A program made the translations under genes and the position numbers. Below are positions 63,123-64,000 of a stretch of DNA of 64,000 nt, in pieces. Source of the stretch: Nevskia sp. (GTDB taxonomy: Bacteria > Pseudomonadota > Gammaproteobacteria > Nevskiales > Nevskiaceae); the NCBI GenBank assembly GCA_023229645.1, contig JALNYU010000002.1:248001-312000 (forward strand), in the 5' to 3' direction. The notes under the pieces were generated by a model. It made no database searches. It saw nothing but the letters and a program-made list of their open reading frames with translations, and had not been told where the DNA came from. Within the stretch, counting starts at the first letter, position 1. Every line of letters begins with the position of its first letter.

Positions 63123-64000
63123 TTAGCTCGTCTTTTGTCCGGCCAGAAGCAGCCAAGTTTCGACGACGGTGTCCGGGTTCAGACTCATCGACTCAATCCC
63201 TTGATCCAGCAGCCATTTCGCAAGATCCGGGTGATCGCTCGGACCCTGGCCGCAGATGCCAATGTATTTATTGGCGCGGCGGCAGGCCAAAATCGCCATG
63301 CTCAGCATCTTTTTCACCGCCGGATCGCGCTCGTCGAAACCTTCGGCGACGAGGCCGGAATCGCGGTCCAAGCCCAGCGTCAGCTGCGTCATGTCGTTCG
63401 AGCCGATCGAGAAGCCGTCGAAGTATTCGAGGAATTCGTCGGCCATCAAAGCGTTGCTCGGCAGTTCGCACATCATGATCAGCTTCAGATCATCTTTGCC
63501 GCGCTCCAAGCCGTTCTCTTTCAGAATTTCCGAAACGCGCTTGGCTTCGGTCAGCGTGCGCACGAACGGCACCATGATCTGTACGTTGGTCAGGCCCATT
63601 TCGTCGCGCACGTATTTCAGCGCGCGGCATTCCATGTCAAAACAGGGGCGGAACGCTTTCGAGATGTACCGCGAAGCGCCGCGGAAACCGAGCATCGGGT
63701 TTTCTTCGTGCGGCTCGTAACGAGTGCCGGCGACGAGGTTAGCGTATTCGTTGGACTTGAAGTCCGATAGCCGCACGATCACCGGCTGCGGTGCAAACGC
63801 CGCAGCGATCATCGCAATGCCTTCGGCCAAGCGCATCCAGAAATAATCGATCGGCGACGGGTAGGCTGAAATCATCGTGTCGATAACGCGGCGCACGTCG
63901 GCCGGCTGCTTGTCGAGTTCCAGCAAGGCCTGCGGATGAATACCGATCTGGCGGTTGACGATGAACTCCAGCCGCGCCAAGCCAACGCCGCGATGCGGCA
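63123..64000 (-). CDS. ppsA: Phosphoenolpyruvate synthase, C-terminal part (partial at window edge)
   Basis: The final 290 or so residues of PpsA, the enzyme that makes PEP from pyruvate and ATP in gluconeogenesis. The PEP-utilising barrel is visible as R-L-S-D-F-K-S-N-E-Y, N-P-M-L-G-F-R-G, F-S-I-G-S-N-D-M-T-Q-L and the proton-donor Cys in I-C-G-Q-G-P-S. The frame continues through 64000, so the start lies outside the window. The TAA is 5 bp before the ABC ATPase start. Confidence 0.95.
   Translation of the reverse strand, partial: PHRGVGLARLEFIVNRQIGIHPQALLELDKQPADVRRVIDTMISAYPSPIDYFWMRLAEGIAMIAAAFAPQPVIVRLSDFKSNEYANLVAGTRYEPHEENPMLGFRGASRYISKAFRPCFDMECRALKYVRDEMGLTNVQIMVPFVRTLTEAKRVSEILKENGLERGKDDLKLIMMCELPSNALMADEFLEYFDGFSIGSNDMTQLTLGLDRDSGLVAEGFDERDPAVKKMLSMAILACRRANKYIGICGQGPSDHPDLAKWLLDQGIESMSLNPDTVVETWLLLAGQKTS

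Overview
The window is chromosomal DNA from a GC-rich proteobacterium, most likely a gammaproteobacterium. This rests on the housekeeping set: PilS/PilR with a PP0621-type neighbour, small DUF1289 and DUF3144 proteins, a BamE-like lipoprotein, class II FumC, Fe-type SodB, monothiol GrxD, HtpG, a 67-kDa-type SppA and the rpsP-rimM-trmD-rplS operon. A placement near Nevskiales/Xanthomonadales is possible, but the sequence alone does not prove it. I found no rRNA or tRNA gene and no CRISPR array.

Layout. 1-3.2 kb: M48 metalloprotease and a ferredoxin-NADP reductase. 3.2-12.8 kb: an accessory island. It holds a decayed HigB toxin with an intact HigA-like antitoxin and two related modules whose main product is a STAND-type P-loop NTPase with near-identical 46-residue TPR-like repeats. 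Between the modules lie a subtilase with a free-standing copy of its own prodomain and a conserved hypothetical gene. 13-27.9 kb: housekeeping genes (high-molecular-weight FabG, RibA, PyrD, PurB, FumC, PilRS, SucCD). 28-36 kb: a Tat-exported HAD protein, an OmpW-like porin, a glycerate 2-kinase and a four-gene molybdenum hydroxylase cluster. 36-40 kb: the ribosomal/tRNA-methylation operon and HtpG. 40.3-41 kb: a macro-domain gene split by a 264-bp MITE-like element. 41-53 kb: cell-wall, redox and metabolic genes, including an isocitrate dehydrogenase fused to CBS domains. 55-59 kb: a signalling operon (response regulator, degenerate GGDEF-EAL protein, ethylene-receptor-like histidine kinase) followed by a macro-domain protein. 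59.5-64 kb: RNase T2, a truncated cupin gene, an ABC exporter and the C-terminal part of PpsA at the edge.

The most interesting part is the island at 4.1-12.8 kb. In the second module a small protein with two membrane helices overlaps the STAND gene by GTGA. Both carry the same short Gly/Asn-rich motif (of the form G-x-I-N-T-G-D-x-H). The first module keeps the 71-bp leader and the GTGA overlap, but its small gene has shrunk to 29 codons. Its STAND protein starts with a motif closely resembling the one inside the small membrane protein. This resembles the logic of NLR/effector pairs that signal through a shared self-assembly motif, with a membrane-active effector. That reading is inference. 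A miniature version of the 40.6-kb MITE sits directly behind the second STAND gene.
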